DNA of 64,000 nucleotides, from NCBI GenBank assembly GCA_009667805.1, contig CM019066.1, forward strand, positions 4,712,001 through 4,776,000, given 5' to 3'. The stretch comes from Leptobrachium leishanense (lineage: Eukaryota > Chordata > Amphibia > Anura > Megophryidae). Below, piece after piece: positions 44,339 through 55,338 of the stretch. Below the pieces are notes generated by a model. It did no database searches and had not been told where the DNA came from. It worked only from the letters and a program-made list of their open reading frames with translations. The first letter of the stretch is position 1, and each line of letters begins with the position of its first letter. Both the position numbers and the translations under genes were made by a program.

Positions 44339-47263
44339 ATGGCGGAAGGTAGAGAGTTGGAGTCGCTGTTGGAGGAAGTGCGGGAGGCGGCTCGGCATCG
44401 TGGTGTGGAGTGGGCGAGAAGGAGTTTGACACAGGTGTTGGCAGCGGAGTCTGAAATTGGAGCTCGGCCTGTCAGGGTTTCTAGGCCTCCGGAGCGGTTC
44501 AGTCCGGGAGGAGAATCCGGTGATGGAACAGCGTCTGAGAGGTTGAGGTTGGAAGCGGTGAGAGGCAGAGGACGGTTGGTTCGGAGGATGTTGGCTGGAG
44601 GTGACGCAGTTGGGACTGAGGCTGGCGTGAGCGTTTCAAGAAGGGTGACAGATAGGAGCTCGAGGTTGGTCTCGGGTGCTAAGGATTCTTTGGGTTCTGG
44701 TCGGAGGGGTGGTGTGGTGAGAGCTACCAGGAGAGAAGGAGTGCGGAGGTCAAGGAGTTCCTTGGGTAGAAGAGGAATACGGTTGTCCGCCAGGGGTCCC
44801 AGAAGTGGAGCAAGGTCTGTCTCGGGGAAGAAGGCTTCGGCGGTAAGGCATTTGGTGGATGGGGGTGTGGACGGTGGTGTGGCACAGAGTGGTGTTGTGC
44901 GGGATGAGGTTACTCAGGAGCCCGAAGGGGATTGGTGTTCAGATGGTGAAGGTGAAGTGGCTCCGGGTTTTGGTGTGGTGGAGCGGAGTGATGGCAATGG
45001 CACTTCGGGTTCTGAGGCTCATCGCACAAATGTTTTTTCATCCACCGTTCCTATGGTACGGGAGCAGAGTCCGCAACCAGTTGGTGGTTTCCAGGCTGGT
45101 GGAGTCGGTGGAGTTGGAGGACCGGCTAGGAAGAGTGTGGCGCGGGAGGTTCCAGGAAGTTCGGCTGGGCCTAATGTGGCGACAGGTAATGGAAGTGGGG
45201 GTGATATGAGTTCCTTCATTTCTTTTCTACAGGGTGCCTTTGAAGCTTGGTCGGGTTCTAAAGGGGGTGTGAGCCAGGGAGTGGATTTGGCTCAGGCTTG
45301 GAGGGTGGCAGGTGGGTCCATTGGGAGAGCTGGTGGAGCTCTCGGTGGTGAAGCAGTTGCTTCAAGAGGGCCGAGTGGGGTGTCGGGTTCATTTGGTGAG
45401 TCCTCAGGGGTGGCAGATGTAGCCAGGAGGAATGCATACGTGTCATTTTCTGGTCCTTTGGGGTTACCTTTGAAGCAAGAGGTTAAGGAATGTATTTGGC
45501 GGGGTGAGTATGTGGAGCTTTTTTCCCTGCTTCCGTTGGATGAGGTGGCAGGGGTTAAGGACAATTCGTCTAAGGAAGGTTTAAAGGAGGAAGAGGTATC
45601 GGAGGATTCCTAAGTCTTTTGGGAATTGGCTCCGGGCTTTTTGTATTTTGGCCAGTGTGGTTGGGGAGAAGAACCCACAGCATTGTTCGGCTCTGTTTTG
45701 TTATGTGGATGGGATTTGGGAGGCTTATCGGATTTATGGTGGTTGGGCTTGGTGGAAATATGATGAACAGTTTAGGCAACGTTTGGCGGCTCACCCAGGG
45801 ATGGGGTGGGATCAGATGGACATTACGTTGTGGTTGCGTTTCATGGGGGCTCAGAAGGCTTTGCCCTTTCCAGGGGTCGCTGGTGGGGGAGGGGTCAGTT
45901 CTCCACCGGCAGGTGTTTAAAAAGGGATCTTGCTGGAAGTTTAACGAGGGTCAGTGCAAGTTTGGTAATGGGTGCAAGTTTAACCCTTTCGCTGCTGAGG
46001 CTTTTCCCGCCCCTGTGCTGAGGTCATTTTTACCGGTTTTGCTCATCATGTTTAAACGTGTTTTGAAGGCTTATTTTAGTATATTACCCAGACATATTAT
46101 ATATCGTTCTTTCCGTCAGACTCGGTAGATTCATAATATGTCATTATTATATGTATACGTTATGTCATGTCTGTATATTATAACAAAAAATGCAATAAAA
46201 TATGTATTTTCAATAATTACAATGTGTAAAGTGTTTTTTTTCACATTTTAACATGCGAGCAATTGCGGTTATATTTTGTATGGGGTGCGCTTGTTAAAAA
46301 AATTAGAGATGGGGTCTCGTTACATTTTTTTTTGGGGGAAATTACACTATTTTTAACAAACGCACCGCATACAAAAATCGTTAGTGCAGCATCATTGTTC
46401 ACATTATAATTGAAATGGGAACAATATTGCTGCATTAACAAACCAAAAAAAGAAAAAAAAGTGTTTATTTTTTTTTTTATAATTTTTTTTTAATTTTTTA
46501 TTTTTTTGACAACATTTTTCACAGTAGTGTTTGGTATCGTTGGAACGGCCATGCTCTGGCCGATCCAACCATACCAAACTTTAACCCCTAGCTGCCACGG
46601 ATCGGGAGATAGGGAGTTCATTGGAACTCCCTATCTCCACCGTTGGTGGCAGTTAGGGGTTAAGTCCAGGACTGGCGTCATCGTGCTACGCACGATGACG
46701 CCAGTCCTCAGGGGGAGTTCCGGAGGATTGGCCGACATCCAAGATGTCGGCCAGCTCCCGGAAAGGATTGCGAACCGGCGCTTTTCAGCGCCGATTCGCG
46801 ATCCAGCTCCCCAGGGGTTAATGCCAGGCACCATTTGGAAGGGCATGCTGTGCCCTTCCAAAATGGTGCCTGGGTTAACCCCCGCAACGCCGCCGATCGG
46901 GAGGGAGAGAGGTCCGAAGGACCTCCCCCCCTCCCTTTCAGGCGCCTCCTCCGCACATGCGGGGGGGCGCCTGAATTAGGTGTCATCGCGCTGCCGCGAT
47001 GACACCTAATTCCAGCGACTGCGGTTCCGGATGCGCGGCTGACATTGAGGATGTCAGCCCGCGCCGGAGGGGCCAGCGATCGGCCGGAACCCGGCCGAAC
47101 GCTGACCCCAATGGGAGGACGCGCTCAGCGCGTCCTCCGCATTGAAGTGGTTAAGCACGAATGTTCAAATTGTGGAGGATTGCATTCATTGTCCAGATGT
47201 TTTAAGAGGGCGAGACAGGGTAGTTTGCCTTTTGGAGGGTCTGGAGATGGGGGCTTCCAGTGA
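44339..47263 (+). pseudogene. Ngaro gag-like ORF with CCCH finger and zinc knuckle, interrupted
   Basis: The first ATG in good context is 44339 (MAEGRELESLLEEVREAA). A long Arg/Ser/Gly-rich region runs to 45613. After a frameshift near 45600 comes the conserved core (RRIPKSFGNWLRAF, YVDGIWEAYRIYGGWAWW). A second frameshift near 45900 leads to the zinc region. A C-X7-C-X5-C segment ends at the target TTAA of the inserted element (45980-45983). The final X3-H and a following C-X2-C-X3-H-X4-C knuckle resume after 47150. Removing the insertion and one TTAA restores the register, which shows that the insertion is younger than the gene. The role is nucleic-acid binding and particle or RNP formation, by family analogy. 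Confidence 0.82.
45984..47150. mobile_element. PiggyBac-like hairpin-chain element, copy 2 (TTAA target, inside gag)
   Basis: Starts CCCTTTCGCTGCTGAGG and ends CATTGAAGTGG, with TTAA at 45980-45983 and 47151-47154. Very close to 38438-39668 over its length, including the 3' chain of hairpins. It is shorter at the right end, with one copy of the GGACGCGCTCAGCGCGTCC hairpin instead of two. No coding capacity. Confidence 0.93.
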
Positions 47264-48840
47264 AACTCGACGTGATGTTACCGTGGCTAAGGCTTTACGG
47301 AAGACATAGCGATGCAGAGTTTTTGCGGGACGGTTTCGGGGTTGGTTTCCGGATTTCTTTTGTGGAAAGGCCAGGGGGTGGCAAGTTGAGGAATTTGAAG
47401 TCGGCTAGAGATTATCCGGAGGTAGTTTGAGAGAAGGTGTTCAAGGAGATCGGGGCCGGTAGGATGGCGGATCCATTCTCGTCACCGCCGGTGCAGGATT
47501 TGAGGATATCCCCATTGGGGGTGGTGCCGAAACAGAAGGCTGGAGAGTTTCGGTTTATTCATCATTTATCTTATCCGCGGGGAGGATCGGTGAATGATGA
47601 TATTGGTGAAGAGTTGGCCTCGGTGTCATATGTGTCATTTGATTCAGCGGTTGGTTTGGTTCGGGATGCAGGAAAGGGGGCTTTGATGGCTAAGGTGGAT
47701 ATTGAGTCGGCTTTTCGGCTTTTACCTATTCATCCTTCGTGTCATCATCTTCTGGGGTTTTGGTTTGAAGGTGAATTTTATGTGGATTTATGTTTGCCTA
47801 TGGGTTGTTCCATTTCCTGTTCCTTTTTTGAGTGTTTTAGTACATTTTTGGAGTGGGTGGGTCGTGTGGTGGCAGGGTCGGCTAATTTGACACATTATTT
47901 GGATGATTTTCTTTGCGTAGGTAGGAAAGGGACAGGAGAGTGTCTTCACATTCTTCGGTCTTTTCAGTGGGTGGCGCAACAATTTTGGTGTTCCTTTGGC
48001 TTCTGATAAAACTGAAGGTCCGGCGTCAGTCATCACTTTTCTGGGGATTGAGATTGATTCAGTTAAGGGTGAGTGTCGTTTACCCTTGGTGAAGGTTGTG
48101 GAAGCTTTAAGGCAAGTGGAGGGGGCCCTGTCGGTTAAGAAATTGCGGTTGAGAGAGCTTCAATCGCTGATTGGTCGTTTGAATTTTGAGTGCAGGGTCA
48201 TTCCGGTGGTTAGAGTCTTTTTGCGAGGATTGGCTTTGGTGACGCGGGGTATTCGCGAAGGTCATCATTTTGTGAAAATATCTGGTGCCATGAAGGAGGA
48301 TTTGGAAGTGTGGAGATCATTTTTGGCTTTGTTTAATGGGGTGGCCATATTCCCTTCGAAGGAAGATTTGGCAAGGGACCTGGAATTGTTCACGGATGCC
48401 TCGGGAGGTGTTGGTTTCGGGGTATACTTTGGGGGGCGTTGGTGTGCCGCTCGTTGGCCTGATCGTTGGTTGGCATCTGCATTGGTGCGGAATTTAGCAT
48501 TTTTGGAGTTGTTTACGTTAGTGGTGGCCTTGGAGCTGTGAGGAGGTGTTCTGGAGGGTAGAAGGATTTTGTTTCATTTGACAACGTGGCGGTGGTGTCG
48601 GCGGTTAATTCTTTGTCGGCTTCATCATTGCCAGTCATCAGGTTGCTTAAGAGGTTTGCGTTGCTTTGTTTGAAATTTAACATTTTGTGCAGGGCAAGGC
48701 ATGTTCCAGGACGCTTTAACTCAGTGGCGGATGCTTTGTCTCGTTTGCAGTGGGACAGGTTTCATTCTCTGGCTCCGTTGGCAAAGGAGGTGGGCACCCC
48801 ATGTCCGGAGGGCCTTTGGCAGCTAGGCTCAGAATTTTTG
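47264..48840 (+). pseudogene. Ngaro reverse transcriptase and RNase H
   Basis: The pol frame begins around 47264 (LRLYGRHSDAEFLRDGF, VERPGGGKLRNLKSARD) and has one in-frame TGA at 47428-47430. RT motifs follow: SPLGVVPKQKAGEFRFIHHL, AKVDIESAFRLLPIHP, LPMGCSISCSFF and the catalytic LTHYLDDFL. A frameshift near 47990 leads to ITFLGIEID and the RNase H region (FTDASGGVGFGVYFGG, FLELFTLVVALEL). A stop at 48539-48541 and a further frame change precede VSAVNSLSASS and ADALSRLQW, the usual RNase H end. It copies the element RNA in the family; this copy is broken. Confidence 0.92.
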
Positions 48841-49726
48841 AAGGATGGGTGAGTGGTTCTTTGTCTGATTCCACTTGGAAGGCCTACTCGCGAGTATGGA
48901 AGGATTGGGACGCATTGGTTGAACGTTTCAGGTACGTTTCGGTTGGTGGATGGGATGAGGAAAGCTTGCTTAGGGCTTACCTCATCTGGTTATTCAAATC
49001 AGGGGCATCTCCTGGGGTGGTACGGCAGTCGTTGGCCGTCTTGGCTTTCCTTTTCCAGGTATCGGGGAAAAGAGATGTCACCAAGGATTTTTTTATCAGG
49101 TGTGCAGTTCGGGGTTATGTGAGGGGGAGGTGCAGGGTGGATGCACGGCGTCCGGTTTCGAAGCAGTTATTGGAAGGTCTATGGGATTTTGTTGGGAATT
49201 TTTGTTCCTCACCTTATGAGGTTCTGCTTATGAGGGCGACTTGTTGTTTGGGTGTTTTTGGTGCATTTCGAGTGGGTGAGCTGGTGTGCAATTCTAGGAG
49301 AGGAGGTGGTGGTTTGGGAGCTGATTCGGTTTGGTTGGGAGTTGAGGAAGTTGTTATTTGGGTTTCTAACTCGAAGACTGATAAGTTGGGTAGGGGGCGT
49401 AGAGTTGGTTTATCCACAGTGGATAACTGCATTGTTTGTCTGGTTAAGAATATTAAGGAATTTTGGAGGTGCGGGTGGTATCTGGAGTGGCCTTTTTATG
49501 TCACGCTGATGGCTCGGCTTTATCGAGGCATCAGTTTGTTACCATTTTTAAGAAGGGTTTGTTGAGTTTAGGGAGAAATCCGGAGGAATTTGGTTCTCAC
49601 TCCTTTCGTATTGGGGCAGCAACAGAAGCTTCGAGGTTGGGTTTGTCTGCAGCGGAAATTCAAGAATTGGGAAGATGGAACTCGAGGGCTTTTCAGACCT
49701 ACGTGCGGCCAGGTTTGGTGGTATGA
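48838..49726 (+). pseudogene. Ngaro tyrosine recombinase
   Basis: The N-terminal core-binding part begins near 48838 (SDSTWKAYSRVWKDWDAL). The catalytic domain has the first Arg in GAFRVGEL. A frameshift near 49470-49490 leads to the frame holding the H-X-X-R box in HSFRIGAATEASRLG and the nucleophile Tyr in QTYVRPG. The R-H-R-Y set defines a phage-integrase-type recombinase, which in DIRS-like elements inserts the circular DNA intermediate. Only the frameshift appears to inactivate it. Confidence 0.93.
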
Positions 49727-50070
49727 ATTTTGAAACACTTTTGTTAATGCTGGGAGGTTATGTGGAGAAAAAGTTTGCTGTATGATCTGTTCTGTTATGT
49801 TTTTCACTTTAAAAAAAAAAAAAAAATCAAACTTATACATGGAATATGAATTATACTTATCATATGGAATACATATATTTATTCTATTTTACACTGTGTA
49901 CATTTGTTTGTTGTATGTGGAGGAGTGCTTATGTTGCTTATGTTATGCTTATGTTATGCTTTCTTTGCAGGTATGGACATCGTTTATTTGTGGGGTGGGT
50001 TGGCGTGGAGTTTTTTCTTTTGGAGTAATTTTGTGTGGTGGAGATGTTGGTAATTTGTTTTGTTTTTGCA

Positions 50071-50673
50071 GATCCTTCGAGAGTGGTGTGGATGGTTGGA
50101 GATTCGCTGGTTTTCTTGCCTCGGAGAAGGACGTTGGTGCAAACATCTGGAGTGTAGATGGGTTTGCATGGGTCGGCAACATGGGTACAGTGGTTCGGAA
50201 TCCGTGAGCTCCTGTGGGAGGAGTTTAAGCCGACGGTTTTGGATGCCCTTAGGTACGGTGAAGTTCCCCATGTGTTGGTGGTTTACATGGGAGGGAATGA
50301 TTTGGGTGTGGTCCCTCTTGGTGTGCTGCTGGAGCAGATGCAGGCGGATCTGCGGCAGTTGAGGGAGTGGTCACCATGGACAGTGGTGGTGTGGTCCGAG
50401 GTGTTGCCAAGGATGGTGTGGAGGCAGGCGGAGAATGAGGAGGCGGTGCGGCTTTGCCGGATCAAAGTGAATCGCTGTATGGGAAGGTTTGTGAGGCGGA
50501 TGGGTGGTGTGGTGGTGCGGCATCTACCCTTTGAAGAGGAGGAGGGTGCGGCGTGTTATTTTATTGAGCAAAGCGTTCACCTGACTGATGTGGCCAAGGA
50601 TCTTTTCATCCTAGGAATCAAGGAGGGGATTGAACAAGCCCTGTTTTTTCTTGGTGGGGGAGCTCTCCCATAA
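50071..50673 (+). pseudogene. Ngaro SGNH/GDSL-type hydrolase ORF
   Basis: The frame shows block I (VWMVGDSLVFL, Ser nucleophile), block III (LVVYMGGNDLG, with Asn) and block V (SVHLTDVAK, with His), the order of the SGNH hydrolase superfamily. A Gly-containing block II candidate is HGSATWVQW. One in-frame TAG (50155-50157) separates block I from the rest. The frame ends at 50671-50673 just before B1. A T-rich tract ending TTTTTGCAG (to 50070) lies immediately upstream and could be a splice acceptor. Some Ngaro elements are known to carry such a hydrolase; its role in the element is not settled. Confidence 0.85.
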
Positions 50674-50695
50674 GGGGGTTATGTGAGAAGCTCTT

Positions 50696-51019
50696 GGCGG
50701 GGGCTTGTAGGCAGTGCTGGGTAGGGGTTCCTTTTATTTAGGTTAATTTTGGTTCAGATGGTTTGGAGATGGGAGGTTTTTTGTGGTTGGTTGGTTTGGA
50801 GGTGTGTGGTGGTTGTGTGTAGTCCTACTTTCAGCACTGGGTTATTGTATTATTTTGTTATGGCAATTTTTATGTCACGGTGGTGGGTATATTGTGTGGA
50901 GTTTTTAGCTGTGGCTGGTATATATAATAAATATATATATTATTCCACAGTTATGTGTTCGTGTATTTTTGAGTATTTATTGTCTCCCTGCGTACAACTC
51001 TGTCATCAGTCGGCGACTT
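50696..51019 (+). repeat. Ngaro split repeat B1
   Basis: GGCGGGGGCTTGTAGGCAGT through CATCAGTCGGCGACTT. Repeated at 51314-51637. Contains an (AT)n-rich segment near 50925. Confidence 0.93.
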
Positions 51020-51220
51020 ATGAAGGCCTGAAGCACCTAAGGCATAGGGCCCTTAAGTTGCCTCTGATGCCAGGACGCAGGGAGGACTTTTCTAGAACTG
51101 TTATAACGCGTGTGGAGGTTTGAGCGGGAGAGGTGTGGGCGGAGTTACTAGGAGGGTACTTAAGGCTCATGAAGGGAGGCTTTGCACGCCATTTTCTCCT
51201 GAGGTAGAGCTGGTGAAAAT
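51020..51220 (+). repeat. Ngaro split repeat A2
   Basis: Repeat of A1, directly joined to B1. Followed by a ~90-bp linker and then B2. Confidence 0.93.
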
Positions 51221-51313
51221 ACCCACCCTCCCACCCTGTTTTTATTTAGTTACGAATTAGGGTTGTTTTTTTTTAGTTAGGGTATCAGTTTTGTTGGGCC
51301 CCTTTTTTGTCAC

Positions 51314-51637
51314 GGCGGGGGCTTGTAGGTAGTGCTTGGTATGGGTTCCTTTTATTTAGGTTAATTTTGGTTCAGATGGTTGGGAGATGGGAGGTTTTAT
51401 GTGGTTGGTTGGTTTGGAAATGTGTGGTGGTTGTGTGGAGTCCTCTTTCAGCACTGGGTTATTGTATTATTTTGTTATGGAAATTTTTATGTCATGGTGG
51501 TGGGCATATTGTGTGGAGTTTTTAGCTGTGGCTGGTATATATAATAAATATATATATTATTCCAGAGTTATGTGTTCGTGTATTTTTGAGTATTTATTGT
51601 CTCCCTGCGTACGACTCGGTCATCAGTCGGCGACTTA
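51314..51637 (+). repeat. Ngaro split repeat B2 (right end)
   Basis: Repeat of B1 ending TCGGCGACTTA, the right terminus of the element. Confidence 0.93.
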
Positions 51638-51945
51638 AGTACTTATAGCAGGAAAAAAAAGGGGGCAGCATGTAATGTACATTTGTAAAAAAAAAAAATA
51701 GAAACCACCCAATGGTTACATACCAAGTGGCAATTGACTGATAGAGACCCATCCCTTGTGTGAGAGAAAGGACGCTGCAACAAAATAGCTATATTTTTCA
51801 AGTAGATTCCCAAGATCAATAAATAGTCTTTTAATCAAATTGGTGAACAGAAATTCAAGCTCTAAATATGCAGTAATTCATTAAAAAACATATGGTAAGT
51901 TTAAATATATATAGAAACTTAATAGGAACCCGGAGGATCACAATT
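51638..51945. other. No gene recognised
   Basis: AT-rich flank with A runs at 51651-51660 and 51689-51700. Confidence 0.5.
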
Positions 51946-52373
51946 AGGCTAGGGTTAGACTGAGGCAGTGCGAACGCGCGTTCTGGCGCACTTAATCACG
52001 GCCGCACTAGCAGCAGATGCCGGGCAATGACGGCCAATATACGATGTACGGTCGCACAAAAGTCCGGCTGCGCAACGCAAGTGGAAAATGAACGCATTTT
52101 TTCGAGAACGTTAAACCACTAGTACTGACGTACAGAGTGCGCTGCGTCCGCTAGCGGCGTGTGTGCGTGAATTGGAGACATCAGACGCTGCTAATGTCCG
52201 GCCAACATAACGTCCAGATGCAAGAAGTGTTTTATTGATGATCCGTACAAAATCACGGATGAAACTGCGCATAGTATGACCGCTATTGCGTATTCCGTGA
52301 AAAAATACGTCCATTCTTCGAACGCACATTTTCACGGACAACGTGAAAAATGCGTTAGTCTGACCCTAGCCTA
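51946..52373. mobile_element. MITE family C, copy 1
   Basis: Ends TAGGCTAGGGTTAGACT and AGTCTGACCCTAGCCTA are inverted repeats. The interior is rich in CGTACG-type words (GACGTACAGAGTGCGCTGCG). A second copy in the same orientation is at 57378-57806. Frames across it are not genes. Confidence 0.82.
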
Positions 52374-52856
52374 AGAACCGGGGATCAACTAATAAATTTA
52401 CAAAAAAAACTTCACTATCAGAGACGAAAGGTGTAGCGGGCCCTGGTCAGGTGAGCTTACAGTCTAAAGGTAGCAGTAGCTTTTTTTCAAATAAACTATT
52501 TGGTTTCAAAAAAAATAATACCATTGTTTGACGCTATACTTGATTTTTTTCCCTACATATTTGACGTAAAACAGTGTCATATCTTAACTCTGGCTCCTTT
52601 GTTTAGCCACTGTGTTACAAACGTCAGCCAGTAAGTGATGACCCTCCAATAGGATACCTGTCTTCTTAACCAAAGGGAAGCTTCACAAACCGGAGGGTCT
52701 GCTAAAAAATCATAGGTCTTTCATTTGTTGCTATGGTTACCAAGCTTTTTTTTTACCGAATCCTTCCCAATTTTTTTATTTGTGCAGGAGATGCCATTCT
52801 ATACATAATCAGGGTTCCAAAAAAAACAAAACGGTTGACCGGTGTTTTAGTCGGGC
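52374..52856. other. No gene recognised
   Basis: Unique-looking AT-rich sequence up to the target site of the next hAT. Confidence 0.5.
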
Positions 52857-53474
52857 TTAAAGATTAGGGATGAGCCGAACACCCCCGTGTTCGGTTCACA
52901 TTCCAACTCAAACTATTTCAAAAGTTCGAGTTCGAACGCGAACACGAACCGAACTCAATGCAAGGCAATGGGACTCGAAAGTTCGAATTTTAGAGTGCCC
53001 TCCAAGAGGGCATATATGCTAGATATTTGCCATAAAAGGTGTATGGGGGTCCGGGTAGTGCCCTGGGGGACAGGAAACAAGGAAAAAAAGTAAAAAAAAA
53101 AAAAACTTTTTAAAGGAACAGTGAGTTTTCCATGAAATAAGGGTTCAAAATAAAAACAAAAAATTCCTTCAAATATCATGCCTAGGAGGTCCCCATAACC
53201 TGCCCGTGAAGTGGCAGATTTGTAGCATGTATAGAAACATTTTAAAACAAAAAAGTTACATTTCAAATGATGGTAAACGGTTTTCCTTTAATCTATTCAT
53301 AAATAACTGCTTCGGGCGGCAGCCTGTACTAAAAAAGGAGACGTTTTAGGACACGCAGAACAAGTTTAGTGATTTTTTTGGGCTAAATTATGGTGAAACC
53401 TATGCAGGTTTTGGATGAAAGTAACAATAGGTGCTTTAAAATTGGGCCTTTAGTGTCAGCAACAGTGCTGTCAC

Positions 53475-53760
53475 ACCGTAACCCCTCTGTGGTATTGTGG
53501 AAGAGTGCAGGGTTGGACCCTGCAGTCCAATATTAAAATTATATGAATTTGGTAATATAGGCGTCAGTGGCAGTGCACCCAAATATTGTGCCTTTGGTGG
53601 CAACAAGTGCCTTCACACCGTAAGTAACCCCTCTGGTATTGTGGAAGAGTGCAAGGTTGGACCCTGCGGTCCAATATTAAAATTATATGAATCTGGTAAT
53701 ATAGGCGTCAGTGGCAGTGCACCCAAGTATTACTGCGCTATAGTGTATGGCAGGATCGAA
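53475..53760. repeat. ~143-bp tandem repeat, about two copies
   Basis: ATTGTGGAAGAGTGCA ... GGTTGGACCCTGC ... ATATAGGCGTCAGTGGCAGT occurs from 53494 and 53638. It is the inverse-orientation relative of the ~140-bp units at 24710-25073. Confidence 0.85.
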
Positions 53761-54144
53761 GAGCACCAGCAGTAACAAGCAGCGGAATATACCAGACAGG
53801 GGCACAGAGCAAGAGTAGTTGTTATAACAAAACCAGCTCAACAACGTTTAGGCACTAGTACTGCACTACTGTATATGGTGAGAATTGGCGCACACCAGTC
53901 CCGGCGGCTCTGGGTCATCATGCCGCGCCCTGCCCCCTGATCACTCACAGCTGCGTCGGGTGCCGCCGGAGCTCCTGGCATTTGGCCAGCTGGCGGCACC
54001 ATGTGTCCGGGGGCCCCCCGATCGCCACCCGGGGCCCTGGATGTCACAATATTACAATCCAAATGCAAACGGGTTAAGTAACCAAATTTGTAAGAAGAAT
54101 AATTAATGCAGCATATGAATCCTCACACTGCCGGGCAGCACCTT

Positions 54145-54489
54145 AAGGCCCGGTTCACACCTAAGCGTTTTACAGCGCGTTCCTGCACGCTGTAAAATGC
54201 ATAAACAGGGAAATCCCATTATTTGCTATGGGACCCGTTCATACCTGGGCGTTTTACAGCACGCAGGAACGCGCTGTAAAACGTCCTACGCCCAAAGAAG
54301 TACAGGAGCTTCTTTGGGGCGTATTGCAGTGCGTTCACTCTGCAGTCTATGGCCGTGAACGCGCTGCAATGCGCGTTCGCATGTTTTTTATGTTTGTGCG
54401 ATACGCGCGTTAAGAAACGCACGTATTGCGTGCGTTAAAAAATGCACGTATTGCGTGCGTAAAAAAAACACAGGTGTGAAACCATCCTT
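54145..54489. mobile_element. MITE family D nested in the hAT
   Basis: Ends TTAAGGCCCGGTTCACACC and GGTGTGAAACCATCCTTA are inverted repeats. Inside are CGCGTT-rich repeats and pairs such as GCGTTTTACAGC with its complement. The MITE sits between two copies of a ~44-bp host sequence (54101-54143 and 54497-54540). Confidence 0.78.
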
Positions 54490-55191
54490 ACAGTATAATT
54501 AATGCAGCATATGATTCCGCACACTGCCGGGCAGCACCTCTACAGTTTGTGGATCCAGGAATCAGGTGAGTATTAGAAAGGAAAAAAAAAGGTTTTATTT
54601 TATGTTGCTGGGGACATTTAAAAATGTCCTCAGATTTATTTTTTTTTTAAAATGTGTCACCTTACCTTAGCCTGGTGGTCAGTGGGGGCTCCCTGGATCC
54701 TGGTTGTGGGGAAGGGGGATCTGCCGTGGCTCCCTCCCTGGAGTCCCTGCGCCAAATCTCTGCCACATGCACCCGGCTGGCCAGCCCGCACAGTCGCAGC
54801 TCTGTAATCTTGCAGCCGCATGCTCCTCAAGGGGTCCTTGGGAGGGAGGCTCCGGCAGGCTGCCGTCTACAGTGCCTGATTAGAGGGCCTTGTCTGCCTG
54901 ATGTTTTAGCAACAAGAATGTTTTATCCCATAGGCTTCAATGTTAATAATATTCCCGTTTTAATTCAATATCTAATAAACCATTGCTTATAATATTCTGC
55001 AGTATAAAGTCTCTTTATTATTAGATTTTTTTAGGATTTTTTAAGCATTTTTTTCAAAAAAAATATATATAATTTTTTTTGAACTTTTGGCAAACATCCC
55101 AAAAAGTTCGAAGTTTGTGAACTTTCGAACGGCCAATGTTCGAATCGAACTCCGAACCGATCGAACCAAACAACTCATCCCTATTAAAGAT

Positions 55192-55338
55192 ATCCAAGTA
55201 GATGAGCCGGTGCCATGGATGACTCCTGTATTATGAAGATAATGACAATTAGAGAATCTCAGACCGATCATCTAATTCTGAAAGTCACAGGGACAAGATC
55301 TTTGCAAAAAATAATTAAAATAGAACAGCGAAAACTTT
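55192..55338. other. Spacer, nothing recognised
   Basis: Short flank of the hAT, no gene. Confidence 0.5.

Larger units (their letters stand above)
44076..51637 (+). mobile_element. Ngaro-type tyrosine-recombinase retrotransposon
   Basis: Full architecture: repeat A1 (44076-44279), gag, RT/RNase H, tyrosine recombinase, SGNH hydrolase, then B1 (50696-51019), A2 (51020-51220) and B2 (51314-51637). The split direct repeats A1...B1-A2-B2, a tyrosine recombinase instead of integrase and a terminal hydrolase ORF define the Ngaro group of DIRS-like elements. No target duplication is expected for this mechanism. The element is 7.56 kb, of which 1.17 kb is a later piggyBac-like insertion in gag. The coding frames carry several disruptions, so it is defective but recent-looking. 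Confidence 0.93.
52865..55183 (-). mobile_element. Relative of the inner hAT, 2.3 kb, opposite orientation
   Basis: Ends TAGGGATGAGCC and AACTCATCCCTA with TTCG/CGAA-rich subterminal DNA. Flanked by perfect duplications TTAAAGAT (52857-52864 and 55184-55191). Shared internal sequence with 17756-27705 in inverse orientation includes CTAGGAGGTCCCCATAACCT and GAAGAGTGCAGGGTTGG. No transposase; it contains the MITE at 54145-54489. Confidence 0.92.

Noticed and set aside
44859..45564. Minus-strand and alternative-frame ORFs across Ngaro gag
   Set aside because: They are shadows of the low-complexity Gly/Arg/Ser coding region on the plus strand.
51307..51638. Hydrophobic frames in Ngaro B1 and B2
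   Set aside because: They occur in both copies of the terminal repeat and have no coding signature beyond G/T-rich composition.
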